A stretch of DNA of 64,000 bases from Trichomonas vaginalis G3 (GCF_026262505.1 NC_067206.1:25001896-25065895), one strand, 5' to 3'. Counted from the stretch's first letter, positions 10,961-23,036 are shown. Numbers and translations are program-made. Notes: generated from the sequence alone by a model not told the origin.

Positions 10961-12710
10961 ATTTTTCAAAATTTAAAATTTTTATCAAAAATCTTGCCTA
11001 TAAAAGCAGATTATGGAACCTTTTAATGCCTCTTAATCAATATTATACAGCATAAAGCATATTAAATGAAAGTAATTACGTATAAATTTATTTTATTATC
11101 TTATTTATTAATTCTTTAGCATGTATTGTTTAATATTAACTTTTCTGTACATTAAATATGATATCTCCAAAGTATGAATGCCTTGTAACGAAACGAAAAC
11201 TTAATTTTATGTTGAATATTTGTCACAAACATTAGATTCTTAAAATATATGTTGGATATCCCTTAGTATGAGACTTCATGACTCTTGTTGTCTAACGTGA
11301 GCTTTGGATTGCAAGCTTGCTACAGCACATAAGTATTCTGTGGTTAAAAAACACATGAGCTTTAAAAACTATAAACCAAAAATAATTGTTATAATTTAAA
11401 TGAAGAAGTAATTTAAAACGATTTTATTTATGATCAAATTTTATATATTTTTTTGGATCAAATCCATTTTAATAGAATTTATATACTATTCATCTATTAG
11501 TAAACACTACCGTATATTATTTTTTAAGCTATCTTATTTTTTGAAATTTTATTCAAATCTTTGGTCGCAAGAAGAATTGCATGATAAATAAAAACATTTA
11601 ATCAAAGTCAATTTTATTTTCATATTCAAATGGACTGAGTGTTAACATTTAACATTTTTTGCTAATTGTCGTCAAAAATTAGGCGTAAAGCAAAAATTGA
11701 TATTTCATATGGTTTTATGATAGATAAGCATTATATTCCCACTCATTATATTCGTAAATTTTGAGGTTTATCCTTCGCTTTTAAGATCATTGAATTTGAT
11801 TTTTATATAAAATAGTTATATATTAGAAAATAATATGAGTTTATGTGATATTATTTTTCAGAAGATTTCATTCTATATGCCTATGAAAAGTACTCTCAAA
11901 ACTAACTTTTTCCTAATTATAATTAAATCTAGAATATTGTATTATGCTTAGTATTATTTCATTTTTCTCATTCAATTTAGAATTTACAAATGTCAAAAAA
12001 TTGAGAGCTGTCACTTTTGATGAATTTCTGTTTATTACAGCATTGTTATTAATAATGAAAAATAAAGCTTATTTCAATGAAAATTGTTCTGCAAATTTAT
12101 TTCACTTTTGACCTCACTTTTTCCGTAATTCAATTTTTTACTTTTAATATTTTAGATCTTCATAATATCATTTGAAAAATTAACCATATAAAAAAATCAA
12201 GTTATCAATTCACTTTTTCCGTAATTCAAAAATCAAAAATATAATAATATATCTTTTTATCAAATATTATTATTATATTCTATGAAAAATGAGGTCCGGA
12301 AATTTTGCGGATTCCCGTAACTCAATTTTACAGAAAAAGTGCAGTAAACTATTCAAAATACGGGAAAATTGGTGTAAACTAATGATTTTACGGTAAAATC
12401 ACGGAAAGTCCCGGAAGAATATATGTGCCTATATGAAATTATACAAAAATGAATCAAACGCATTTTAAAAGATTGTTCTTGTATTATAAATGCTATTCGC
12501 AGATTTATTAGTTGAAGAAAATTACCAAATTTTTGCCGATTTACAAAAAATGATTTACAAAGCATATTTTTATAAGGCTTTAAAAATCTTTAAAATGTGA
12601 CCGGTGACGGAAATCCATGGTAACCAACCGCGGTTCCCGTTTGGAATGCCATAAGATCTTCCTTATAATATATATATATGAATCAGGATAAAGAACATAA
12701 ACAATACTTA

Positions 12711-12906
12711 AGGGTGCACTTACCCCTTTCTGACATTCTCTCAATTTTTTTGACACACATGTATTCTATCACAATATTCTCATGTCAAAAGTTAATATTT
12801 TTGGTCAGGAGAAAGTAAATATAAATCACTATATAGTACTTAATTTTATGCTATGAAAGATATGTTGATTTTTTCATAGCATGCCAGAAGGTGGTAAGTG
12901 CACCCT
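12711..12906. mobile_element. 196-bp MITE, TIR AGGGTGCACTTACC, TA-flanked
   Basis: The left end AGGGTGCACTTACCCCTTTC pairs with the right end, whose reverse complement reads AGGGTGCACTTACCACCTTC. TA flanks both sides. It lies about 50 bp beyond the cullin stop codon. It is non-coding. Confidence 0.75.
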
Positions 12907-12957
12907 TAAAAAAAATTCTATAAATTCCAAAAAATAATAATAAAAAATTGTTTATTT

Positions 12958-15255
12958 TTATCTAATGTACTCCAACATTCCCTTATCAAGTTTCTTGAAG
13001 TAAGTACCATCATTATCGAGTTCACCGAGGATCTTTTTAATGAATTCCTTATCCGCGACGAAGAATCTTCTCAAGTAATCGATTGTCAAATTGATCAAAT
13101 CATCAGTATCAATTGTATTCATTTGTTTGAGAGTTCTGACGATGAACGCCTTTGTTGTATTTACTTTCTCTGATTCTGTTTCAGCTGTTACTATCTGTTT
13201 GTTCTGTTTCTGTACACTGATGCAAGTAGGGATAACGATTCTCTTGATATCTCCATTCATGTGGAATTCCTTATTCATCATGATCAAATCAGTATCAGAC
13301 AGTTGTTGTTGCTGTTGTTTCTCAGTTGTTTTCACTGTTTTCTCACGAACACAGATCTGTAAGCCAAGTAATTTAGCAATGCACTTCTTTACCAGTGGTT
13401 TCTCTTCCTGTGTGTACATGATTATGTCTTGGACACTGACTTTTTCAGTCTGATTTTTGTGTAAATAAGATAAAATTTTTGATGTCAAAATGTCAGTTGT
13501 CAAAACATAAGTTTCTGGTTTGTTTGACTTAGAGTTCTTAGGGATTCTCCATTTGGACTGTACAGTTGATGTATCAGCTAACAACATTAGTGTCATGCTC
13601 TTGTTCTTCTCTTGGTAAAACTGTATAAATCTGTCATGTACAGGACTGAGAAATTCTGGAATTTTCGTCTGTTCAATTATATACAACTTGTAATGGTTCT
13701 TGTTAAAAACAATGGGACTGAACTGTACTTCCCTCATTCCATCCGGCCACTCGATTTTGGTGTTCATGATCTGTTTCTTGAAATCATCATCAATTTGCGC
13801 GGAATTGTCAATGCAGGCTTTGAGATCTTTGTAGCCTTTCATGAATTCTGGCTGTTTCTCCTTCGAAATGGTTTCAATCATCATCCTTTCTTCGGCATCA
13901 AATTTTGTCAAAAATTTAATGAGTCTTTGTAACAAGGCTTGCTCGTAAGTGGTGCAGAAACCAACTTTGTCCTCTGTATATCTGAAAAATCGGGCACATG
14001 TTCGCTCAAAATTCTCGTTTTCCGTCTTACTTAAGCGTTTTTTCTCGTTTTTGATGTGGAAATCGATGTATTGGACGAAGTTCTCGACAATGTTGAACGC
14101 AGGTATGTTCCAGCCAGCTGTGATGGCTTTTTCGAACTTTTCGCGAGCTTCTTTTTCCATATCGAAATTTGGATCGTCGGATTTCTTCCTCATGTGCTCC
14201 TGGCTGCAGAAAACAAACTCAAATGGCTCGGTCTGGGATAAAACCTTCTTAATGATCTCGTGGATTTGAGTAATTTTATCATTTAATTTCATGTGGTCGG
14301 AAAACTTCGGCTCGAAGCTCTTTATGTCCTTTGTCATGAACTCGCAGATCTTCGGAATGAATTCGCACATTATATGATTCTTTTGGTGGAATCTGAGATA
14401 ACTATCGCGAATTAACCAGCGAAGAAGGTTCTTGTCTTGAAGAGCAGAGTAGATCGGAGGTACTTGGAAGTCTTTCTGGTTGGCAAATGTCTCTGTGTTC
14501 TTGAAAATGGCACTTTCATGAGCAATCATTAAAATCTCGTTGACATCCTCTTCATCTTTGAAAATGGCTTTGAGAAGAAGGTTTTCTTCAAAATCAAGAA
14601 GCTCTTTAATGCGTTTAAGGAACTCTACAAAGTTTTCTGAGGAATTATATTCATTTTCGTACTTTTTCTTCGTAGATTCCTTGAGACTGGCCATAAAATT
14701 CTCAAATATGCTTCTATCACAGTTGGAATTCTTGTATTCATAGAATAATTCAATGATTTGCCTCAAATTTGCTGTTCCTGAGACAATTCTGTTTGTTCTG
14801 GCATCTTCGATAACATCAATCATTGATTTGATGATTAGATCAACAACTTTTGTCTGATTAAGAACTTTCTCCTTAAATTTTGTAAACAAAATCTTTTCTG
14901 TTCGATATTCAGAATTTTCTGCTAATGATTCATCATATCTACTGTAAAGCTTTGGCAATATCTTTAAAAATGAGGCAAAATATGAGCAATGTTTGGAAAA
15001 TTTTATAACTAAAGGGTTGACAAGAGCTGTTTTGGACAAACTGTTGTACTGCTTAGAAAACTGTTTGTCAAGATGATTTTGGAGTGTGTCTCGAAGCTTG
15101 TTCGTGCATGAATTATTAACTAAATTGTTCATGCAATTATAAAGATAGCTAAGACTGAGAGAAGAGTGCTTGTGCGTGAGAATAGATGTGATACTTTTTG
15201 ATATCTCTTCTAAGTCTTTATGTGATGAATAGGTATTCGATGTTTTACGAGGCAT
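12958..15255 (-). CDS. Cullin, scaffold of a RING E3 ubiquitin ligase
   Basis: The 765-residue protein has the length of a full cullin: N-terminal helical repeats (about 1-380), the cullin-homology region, then a winged-helix tail. The C-terminal IVRTLK segment matches the neddylation site IVRIMK of CUL1, placing the NEDD8-accepting lysine at about K710; it is followed by the usual DLI...IKKIL helices. Cullins bind an adaptor at the N-terminus and RBX1 at the C-terminus. Family member (CUL1, CUL3 or another) is not decided. A run of five glutamines near residue 650 interrupts the winged-helix region. The final residues LEYIR replace the common YLA ending. TAAA follows the stop closely. Confidence 0.85.
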   Translation of the reverse strand: MPRKTSNTYSSHKDLEEISKSITSILTHKHSSLSLSYLYNCMNNLVNNSCTNKLRDTLQNHLDKQFSKQYNSLSKTALVNPLVIKFSKHCSYFASFLKILPKLYSRYDESLAENSEYRTEKILFTKFKEKVLNQTKVVDLIIKSMIDVIEDARTNRIVSGTANLRQIIELFYEYKNSNCDRSIFENFMASLKESTKKKYENEYNSSENFVEFLKRIKELLDFEENLLLKAIFKDEEDVNEILMIAHESAIFKNTETFANQKDFQVPPIYSALQDKNLLRWLIRDSYLRFHQKNHIMCEFIPKICEFMTKDIKSFEPKFSDHMKLNDKITQIHEIIKKVLSQTEPFEFVFCSQEHMRKKSDDPNFDMEKEAREKFEKAITAGWNIPAFNIVENFVQYIDFHIKNEKKRLSKTENENFERTCARFFRYTEDKVGFCTTYEQALLQRLIKFLTKFDAEERMMIETISKEKQPEFMKGYKDLKACIDNSAQIDDDFKKQIMNTKIEWPDGMREVQFSPIVFNKNHYKLYIIEQTKIPEFLSPVHDRFIQFYQEKNKSMTLMLLADTSTVQSKWRIPKNSKSNKPETYVLTTDILTSKILSYLHKNQTEKVSVQDIIMYTQEEKPLVKKCIAKLLGLQICVREKTVKTTEKQQQQQLSDTDLIMMNKEFHMNGDIKRIVIPTCISVQKQNKQIVTAETESEKVNTTKAFIVRTLKQMNTIDTDDLINLTIDYLRRFFVADKEFIKKILGELDNDGTYFKKLDKGMLEYIR

Positions 15256-17820
15256 TTATTTTTTTGAAAAAAATTCAATTTTTTTTCCTAAGGATGCAAT
15301 TTTTCTTTTGGTATTTTTTTTCCCATTGAGTTTTTGACTAATGATCTATTAGTCATGTAGTATATATGTTTAGATTAAAACCATCTTTGGACGAATTTTC
15401 AGGCTTGAAATGAGTGTTTTATGGAATAATTTTTCATTCAATATTATGAATAAAGCATATACTTTACATAATTCATGAAGTGTATTCACAACGAATGAAT
15501 GCAGTTATTCAATATGAAGAAATGCCAAGTTTGTTATTTTGGAAATTTGGAAAAATTCAGTTTTTACTGTTGATTAGTATTAAATTCTTAAATGCTCAGT
15601 AGTTGAAATATGAATAATATAATATTTTAGTATTTTGAAGAATAATGAAGTATTTTATGAAATTCTTTTTGATGAAAAATAATAAGCTGTGCATTTAATA
15701 GGATTTAACACAAGTCATGCAAATGCTAGCTGATTAAAGTATGAAATCAATCCAAATTGATCACGCATTGTATTAATTGTTAAATAACGCTTATTCCGAC
15801 AATAAATAGTGCTATCACAGATGTTATTGCTGATGTATGAAAAAAAAAATGTTTGAAAGCATTCAAATTTTCAGAACTTTTAACGTTTGTGAAGGAATAT
15901 TTAATTCATTTCTCAAAATATTTTGCATAAAGGTACATTCACTATTTTTGACAAAATTTTAAATTTTCATGGGGTTGTAAATCTTATAATAACTAGATGA
16001 ATAAGGAATGAATCCCAGTATAATGTGCATCATTATATTAAACACTATATGTAAGGCTAATGATTCTATTAACACTTATGAAGATCTATAGTATTTGAGC
16101 AGATAAATTTGATAATTTCCAAAACTCTTATATTTCAAAATTAAAGTGTGCGGATGCATTTAAATGAGAGCAAAAAGAGATTGATGCTGTTAAAACTAGG
16201 TGTTAATTTGCAATTATTTCGCATCACAAGAACTACCCAGTAAATTCGGCTATCTTTCTTTGCAATTATTCTCCATTATACATATAATATAATGGTTAGG
16301 GTTTGAAGAAAAGTTACTAGAGAATTATTGACTTTTGAAATAATGCAGAATTTTACTTGAAGAAATCATTAATTTATGAGTTCCAAATTGCTAAGCATGA
16401 CGAAGGATCATTAAATTTGCTACAATTAAATACACTTATTGCAGAATTAAGATTTTTGAAATTAAAAGTTTGAAATATTGCCTTTTTGAATAAAAATTTA
16501 AATTTTATTATATAATCATGATAATATCTTATAGAAATTAAAAGAAAATATTTTAAACCATTCAAATATTTTGAATGTCTTATCAATTTAAAATATTAAA
16601 AGATAGCTTGATTTTATCATCATTAGTTGTTATCAAAGTTTTCTTCTTTTGATGAACAACAGTAAATGATTTGTTAATTACTTGTCTTCCTTTTTCGCAG
16701 CAAAATCAAAAGTTATGATGATAATCTTGCTGTCAATTTTGAAACTCTCTGATTTACAAGTAAGCATTCCTTTGGAAAAGCAGTCCTATTCTGTTTTCAA
16801 GATATTTTAAAGCCTCCATTTCATACAATGCGCAGATCTATTCGAAATTGCAAGAACTCTCAAGAAAAATGCAGCAACAAAGAAGATTCCATAGTTTCTA
16901 GCATCAAAAATTTACAACCTTAATACAACAGTTAAAGAGAAGCTCGAAAAGAAAATATTTAACCATAAAGCTGGAAACCATTCGATATCTACTATTGGAT
17001 CTAATAAAAAGTTAATTATAACATATTTAACATGCTATTTGTTGACTTTGTTCCATTATATTACCATATATATCTTTTTGAAATCTAAAATATTTTTACG
17101 ATTTTAACCATGTGTTGTTGAAACCATATATCAATCTTAGCTAAAGTATAGTTTATGAGTCTGTCACCATCTAACGTATGAATTTTCAAAAATGTCAAAT
17201 ATGTTCATTTTTTCTGTAGATTCAGCCATAATTTCACGTTGTTATACTATTCAACTATTATTTAATATTTTTATCGATTTAAATATATGATGAGATGCTT
17301 AGTTCTCCTGGAAATCGATTTTTAATCGCAATTTTAACTTTCCAAAAAAAATTCAAAAATAAAAATCCCTCTCAATTTTCTAAGTTTTATAACTCGCCAA
17401 ATCTCTAGCCAAATTTTTTTGGCCCGTATAAATATTGTTAGGCACTATATAGGGATGCTATTTATCCTATTTGCATCCCATTTTACTGTTATCGCCTAGT
17501 GAATGTACCTTTTTTTGCATATAGTAAAAACTTAGTTAGCAATAATTCTTCGGCGAGTTTTTTTTGGTTTGATCACAAGTTACTTTTTTCAAAAAAAAAT
17601 GATCTGATTACTTATGAGTCTATTTTAAATGTATCATAATTTCTTAAAAATTAAGGCAAATTTATTGACAGGATTAAGGTTTTATACTTTTATAGGATTA
17701 TGTATTTAAGCCTATAAACACATGATATGATTTTCAATTTTCTGATTTAACCCATCATGAAACTATTGAGTGAGGTAATTCAAAATACCTCTGAAATAAC
17801 TTTTCTTCGAGAATTTTCCA
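15256..17820. other. 2.5-kb intergenic region, no supported gene
   Basis: Very AT-rich. A faint coding-like patch near 16,690-16,990 was seen but could not be tied to a family. No TIR pair was found. Confidence 0.4.
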
Positions 17821-18843
17821 ATGATAAAAATTGATCTCAGCACTGATTCTGTTCTACATTATTTAGAAAGATTGAATGCTCTGGCAATGCTCGTCATTTT
17901 TTGTCTGTATTTAATAACAAATAGTATAGGTTTTTCATTTTATAACGATGAAAAGATAGATTTAATATATTTATGGGTTAACGGTTATGATCCTGTCTGG
18001 AAACAGAAGTTTGAATCGAATAAACCTGAAGGTATGCCAAGAGAAGAAGTTCAAGAATTTTTACTGTCATTGAGAACCGCAAGCTACCACATACCATGGA
18101 TTAACAAAATACACATTATCACCGATGATCAATATCCGTACTGGATGAATTTTACAAATACAAAAATAAATTTCGTCTCCCATAAAACCTTGTTTGGTAA
18201 CGATGCAGCATTATTCAATAGCAATTCTATACAATTCGGCATCAATAGAATCCCAGGTTTAGCAAATAAATTTATTATTGAAGATGATGACTTTTTTTAG
18301 ACCAAAAATATTTCGAAATTATACTATTTTAATAACGACAGACCAATCATTCAAATTGATAAACATAAAACAACAATTACAAGAAGGTTTCGATTTGGCT
18401 TGAACTGTGAGCCAAATAATAATGGCCAAATATATTTCCATGGTATGTTCAAGGCTTTTGAACTCATTCAAACCAAATACCCTAGATTTCCAACTCCAAA
18501 ATTTAATTACGCTCATACTTCCTTCCCTTATACCCTTAAATTGTTTAACGAGGCAATGAAGGAGTTTCCAATAGTGCAGGAGCAAATAAAACAAAAATTC
18601 AGAACCCGCGACATGATCCAATTTCAAAGTTTCCTCACTTATGCAATAGCCAGGAATGCAGCTGATACAATAGAAGATGATTACATATTATTGTCTAACG
18701 AAGGTTGCGATAGCCTTGCAAAACAAATAGTGGAGGGAACATTCGACAAATCATCTGTTTGTATGAACTATTGCGACGCAGAAAGTATTTCAAAGATTAT
18801 TAATTTTTACCCTAAGAGTGAATATGAAAAAAATGAACTATAA
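17821..18843 (+). pseudogene. Stealth-family sugar-phosphate transferase with one in-frame stop
   Basis: Residues 46-60 (IDLIYLWVNGYDPVW) are the Stealth CR1 motif. Residues 78-159 are CR2, with SLRT, IHIITDDQ, NSN and the DDDFF motif. The same frame continues after a TAG (18298-18300) through RTRDMIQFQSFL, a later conserved Stealth block, to a natural stop at 18841. The frame is intact on both sides, so one substitution rather than a length error separates the halves; as read, the product would be 159 residues and inactive. Residues about 19-40 form a signal anchor, fitting a Golgi or secretory enzyme that moves sugar phosphate onto surface glycans. A transposon copy begins 14 bp after the stop. 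Alternatives are a sequencing error or stop read-through. Confidence 0.8.
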
Positions 18844-18856
18844 GTTGTATTTTTTT

Positions 18857-19778
18857 AAAGGTAACTAAACTCCTTTCGCCGATCCGATTTGCTCCATATT
18901 TAAAATATAGCTTGCATATGTAGAAGAAAAGCTAATTTTGAAGTACGCCCGAAATCCACCAACAGGATTTCGAGCTACTAAAAAGGTACTTTTAAATGTG
19001 ATTTTTTTTATAAAAAATTAAATTTATTTTAAGATCAGACTAAAAACTAATTTTATGGAAAATCTATATCGACAAATTTATTACTTATTTGGTATATAGA
19101 TTTTTTGATTATGGCGATTATGTCTGATATGCTTCCAATAAGCCAAAACACATTTCATACTGATTTCTATAAAAGGTATCTTTATTATAGAAGTGTAAGC
19201 TATATCTGTTTGTTTTTTTATTATAACAAATTCAAAATTCTCTTATAAGGATTAGATGAAATCTGTATTACTAAATCATTAGCTAAATGAAGGTTCAAAT
19301 AGAAAGTAAATATCAATTTATATGATACTGAAACCAAATAGTTCTTTTAATAAAAGATAACACGCTGAAAATTATTGAGTATTTGCAAATCTCAAAAATC
19401 TATTGGTGAATTTGGCTCAACTTTTAAAATTATAACATCCATATCAAATCATAAAAGCAGACAAAAATTAAAGTCAAACCTATCGGCCAATTTTTTTTGA
19501 TATTTTGATTTTTGAGGTATACTTTTAAAAGTGGATTTAAAGCACTGATGAAAAAACATTAACTTCTGTCGTTATGATTATTGATTTAGACAATAATGAT
19601 TTTAATCTTTGATTATCAAAACACTAAAGTCATCTTTTTAACATTTGCTTGGTAGCATTAACTCAAGTCTAAAGTACTATTTTATGTGGCACTCTTAGAA
19701 TTTTTGTATTCATTGTACACGCTGAAATAGTACCATTAAAGTTATGGCGGACTTTCAAAAAATAGTTTGGTCACCTTT
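18857..19778. mobile_element. 0.92-kb internally deleted copy of the 6.5-kb transposon
   Basis: Bases 18857 to about 19150 match 2712-3006, and the rest matches about 8597-9226, with only a few differences. The joint lies at a shared CA dinucleotide. The copy has both TIRs and its own 8-bp duplication ATTTTTTT (18849-18856, 19779-19786), so it moved as a unit after the deletion. It sits directly behind the Stealth gene. Confidence 0.88.
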
Positions 19779-19786
19779 ATTTTTTT

Positions 19787-20223
19787 TTGAAAAATATGAA
19801 ATTTTAAACTGTTAGTAAATAGAGATATATTGTTTGATTAAAAAAGCGTATTTTTAATATATATGGTAGTACAAATAGGTTATATGGTAGATTAATAAAC
19901 AAGAAGAGATAACCTATTGTTATAACTAGGAAAAAAGTGGAATTTGAGAAGTACAACCAGATATACCGCCACTTATTCATTTTCAATGAATTTAGAATTT
20001 ATCCTCATATTTTGTACATTCTGAATCAATAATTAAGAAATGATCAGAGTATAGGCAGAAGGATCCCAATAAGTATTCGTATGCAATTTTCACCTTGTTT
20101 GAAATATCTCAAATATGGTTCCAATTCTATATAACTCATAAATTCAACTATATTATCTTTAAAAATTGCAAGCTATTTAAGAAAATAAAAGATTATTTTA
20201 CTTAAAAATGAACATGAAATTCA
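19787..20223. other. Intergenic, nothing recognised
   Basis: AT-rich spacer between the short transposon copy and the 3' end of the glucanotransferase gene. Confidence 0.4.
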
Positions 20224-23016
20224 TTAGATTCTGTGGGAATCACGGACAAGCTGCATTACGTGGTTGTTAAGTTTATCATTTGCAATAAGCTCTTCAAGCT
20301 TGTATGGATAGCGATAGCGCCACTTATGATTTGGATCTGCTGGAATGTTGATTCTTTCAGCTTCAGCAGACTGAAGTCTCAACTCTGGGAAGATTGAAGT
20401 GATATCCTGTAGAAGGAAGATGGCCCACATTGAGTTGGACCAGATGTTCTGCTTGAGGATATCCTCTTGTACTTCTGGAGAAAGTGTTTCTGGGCAGGCA
20501 TCATGTCTACGGAGAATATTGTACCAGAAGTTCTCTCTTGTAGCCTTTGTCTCCTCCCACCATCCGCGGAGTGATGATGTATCATGTGTTGATGGGCAAG
20601 CGACTGAAAGATATCCGAATTTGTGGAAATCATCGAAATCTTCTTCTGGAATCTTTGACATTCTCTGGACATGAAGAGAAAGGATGGCTGATTCATCAAT
20701 AGCTCTAATGATGCCTGCTGTGATTTGACCAAGATCTTCACCGCAGATGAGCATCTTTGTTGCATTCTTGAGAACGTTGAGCTTTGGTTGAGCCTTTTGT
20801 ACCCAAAGATTTGTCATTCTCTCGTAGAAGAACTTGTGAGCTTCTTCTTTAACGCGCTGCTTGAGTCCTTCATCGAGTTCGTTCCATGATGATGAAACGT
20901 AAACTATCGGTCCTTCCTTTGTGGCTTCGACATGATCTTTGATGACTTCTGTTCTCATGTGGTAGAATCCCTTTCTCTCTGGATCTTCGATGAGAATGAC
21001 GTTGCCAATAAGCTGGAAGAGGCAATACTTGAAGTGCTCGCGCTTCTCATCAGAGAGTGTCTTATCATTCTCAAGAGCCTGAAGAACCTTCTTCTCATTA
21101 TCGTACTCTGGCTTGAACTCGTAGTAGTCGTCTTGAGCGTTCCAGCCTTTGCTGTTGAAATATTTATGTGAAACATATTCGGCATCACCTTGGAACTTCT
21201 CGCAAAGGATGTGCCATCTGATGTATGGCTTTGTGAGTCTGTCAATGTCCCAAAGACCCATTCCATTGAGTTCATCGCGTGAGAATGGAACAGATGGGAA
21301 GAAATGTCCAAGAAGACCTCTGACGCATGTTTCACGTGGAACTTCCCAAATTCTGAAGAAGCCAAGGATGTGGTCAACTCTGAGTTGGTGATAGAGTTCA
21401 GCCATTCTTGTGAGTCTTGAACGCCACCATGAGAATCCATCCTTTTCCATTGCTTCCCAGTCGTATGTTGGGAATCCCCAGTTCTGGCCATCAGATGAGA
21501 AATCATCAGGAGGAGCGCCAGCGCACATGTGGAGCCTGAAGAGTTGTGGGAAGGCCCAGCACTCAACAGAGTTGATGTTAACACCAATTGGAAGATCTCC
21601 CTTAAGAGCAACATGATTCTTGGTTGCGTAATCGTATGATTCCTCGAATTGCTTGTCAGCAACATATTGGATCCAGTAGATCTCGAGTAATTCGTTCTTC
21701 TTCTTTTCGCAGGCTTCTTCGAGTTCAGCTGGAGTGATTGTTGAATACTTTGGCCACTTGCGGAACTCTGTTGTCTTGTATTCATCTCTGAGGAGGCAGA
21801 AGAGAGCGTATGGCTTCAACCATGATCCATTCTTCTTGAGGAATTTCTCGAGATCATTCTTGGCGAACTCATTCTTCTCGAGTTTGAAGATTTGCTTGAG
21901 ATATTTCATCTTGAAAGCGAAAACTTCTGGATATTCAACTTGCTCGAATTTCTCGAACTTCTCCTTGGCCTCGATGATTTCTTTCTTCATTGCTGCTGGA
22001 AGTTTGCTTGTAATAGCAAGAAGATCAATGTAAACTGGATGCAAAGCGAAGCAAGAAACTTGGCGGTATGGATAAGAATCGCACCATTCTCCCTTCTCTG
22101 TTGTATCATTGATTGGAAGTAACTGGATAAGAGAAGCACCCATCTTATTGCAAGCATCGACACACTTCTTGAGATCTGTGTATGAACCAATGCCCTGGGA
22201 TTCGTTTGTTCTAAGGGAGAAGAGAGGAACGTAAATGCCCATTCCCTTGAACAAGTCTTTGTTTGGACTGACGAACCAATCTTGGACGTAGTTCATGATC
22301 TTGCCATCAGCCGAAACAGGAGTTGGGCAAATTCTGTTCTCGCAATCTTCCCAAATGAATGTGTTGTTGTCCTTGTTCTCAATGACGTACTTGTATTCGA
22401 ATGGAAAGGAAGATTTTGCGAAAACTTTGTTTCCTGTCCAAATTGGGAAGCAACCATCTGCTAGAACCAATGATTTCTTTGGATCCCAATTGCCGAGTTC
22501 TGGGACATTACCAACGATTCTGAGGACTTGATTTGGTCTGACGTATGGGCAATTTGTTGTGAAATATGTTTGGATCGCATCTCCTGTCTGCTTGACGGAA
22601 ATTGGCTCGCTTTTGACTGGGCTTTCTCTTGAGTTGATTGCACCAACAAATGTTGCACGGCTGAAGGCGTCAAGAACATTATCTCTCCAGTGGAAGTGGT
22701 CTTCAACATTGATGATGACGTTTTCGTTGATCTCGCCTAATACAAGTTTGTGGTTCTGTTCTGGTTCCCACTGTTTGTTATCGCCATTGGAAATAATGTA
22801 TTTGTATTCGACAACTCTTTGTTCCTTTGACTTTGGAATTTCAACATTTGCTGTCCAGTAGTCTAAGTTTTGCTCAAATTGCATTTTGATTGCCTTTTCT
22901 GCATCCCAATTTCCTAATTCTGGAATATTTCCGGAAATGAGAACTTCTTGACCGAAGGCTGTGGACACTCTAACGTGGAAGTGTACTGTAACTCCATTAG
23001 CTGCTATAGAGTTCAT
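20224..23016 (-). CDS. DPE2: 4-alpha-glucanotransferase, DPE2 type, with two starch-binding domains
   Basis: The 930-residue protein begins with two CBM20 starch-binding domains (about 8-108 and 146-248; each has the NIPELGNWD or NVPELGNWD motif). The GH77 amylomaltase domain follows from about residue 258. The likely nucleophile is D548 in LRVDHILGFFR, the acid/base is E760 in GEDLG, and the third carboxylate is D812 in CPSTHDTS. The long stretch of about 200 residues between nucleophile and acid/base is the DPE2 insertion. Such enzymes transfer glucosyl units between maltose and glycogen-like glucan in the cytosol, which fits glycogen-based energy storage in trichomonads. No leader peptide is seen. 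Inr-like sites lie 21-28 bp upstream. Confidence 0.93.
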   Translation of the reverse strand: MNSIAANGVTVHFHVRVSTAFGQEVLISGNIPELGNWDAEKAIKMQFEQNLDYWTANVEIPKSKEQRVVEYKYIISNGDNKQWEPEQNHKLVLGEINENVIINVEDHFHWRDNVLDAFSRATFVGAINSRESPVKSEPISVKQTGDAIQTYFTTNCPYVRPNQVLRIVGNVPELGNWDPKKSLVLADGCFPIWTGNKVFAKSSFPFEYKYVIENKDNNTFIWEDCENRICPTPVSADGKIMNYVQDWFVSPNKDLFKGMGIYVPLFSLRTNESQGIGSYTDLKKCVDACNKMGASLIQLLPINDTTEKGEWCDSYPYRQVSCFALHPVYIDLLAITSKLPAAMKKEIIEAKEKFEKFEQVEYPEVFAFKMKYLKQIFKLEKNEFAKNDLEKFLKKNGSWLKPYALFCLLRDEYKTTEFRKWPKYSTITPAELEEACEKKKNELLEIYWIQYVADKQFEESYDYATKNHVALKGDLPIGVNINSVECWAFPQLFRLHMCAGAPPDDFSSDGQNWGFPTYDWEAMEKDGFSWWRSRLTRMAELYHQLRVDHILGFFRIWEVPRETCVRGLLGHFFPSVPFSRDELNGMGLWDIDRLTKPYIRWHILCEKFQGDAEYVSHKYFNSKGWNAQDDYYEFKPEYDNEKKVLQALENDKTLSDEKREHFKYCLFQLIGNVILIEDPERKGFYHMRTEVIKDHVEATKEGPIVYVSSSWNELDEGLKQRVKEEAHKFFYERMTNLWVQKAQPKLNVLKNATKMLICGEDLGQITAGIIRAIDESAILSLHVQRMSKIPEEDFDDFHKFGYLSVACPSTHDTSSLRGWWEETKATRENFWYNILRRHDACPETLSPEVQEDILKQNIWSNSMWAIFLLQDITSIFPELRLQSAEAERINIPADPNHKWRYRYPYKLEELIANDKLNNHVMQLVRDSHRI

Positions 23017-23036
23017 CTATTTGTCTTTGTTTGTTT

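Larger units (their letters stand above)
10220..12710. other. 2.5-kb intergenic region with no recognised gene
   Basis: AT-rich DNA between the E2 gene and the small transposon downstream of the cullin. It holds a GC-rich hairpin (10820-10833), a pyrimidine tract (about 10868-10960), and a 19-bp direct repeat CACTTTTTCCGTAATTCAA near 12115 and 12211. No coding-like stretch is supported. Confidence 0.5.

Noticed and set aside
13091-14743. Several + strand open frames of 60-120 codons opposite the cullin gene
   Set aside because: Shadows of the cullin coding strand with unlikely composition.
16690-16990. Coding-like patch resembling trichomonad repeat-family proteins (LFEIARTLKKN)
   Set aside because: Frames are short and interrupted, and no family could be named.
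20955-21785. 276-codon minus-strand frame inside the glucanotransferase gene
   Set aside because: It overlaps the clear DPE2 frame and is serine- and histidine-rich without motifs; a shadow frame.
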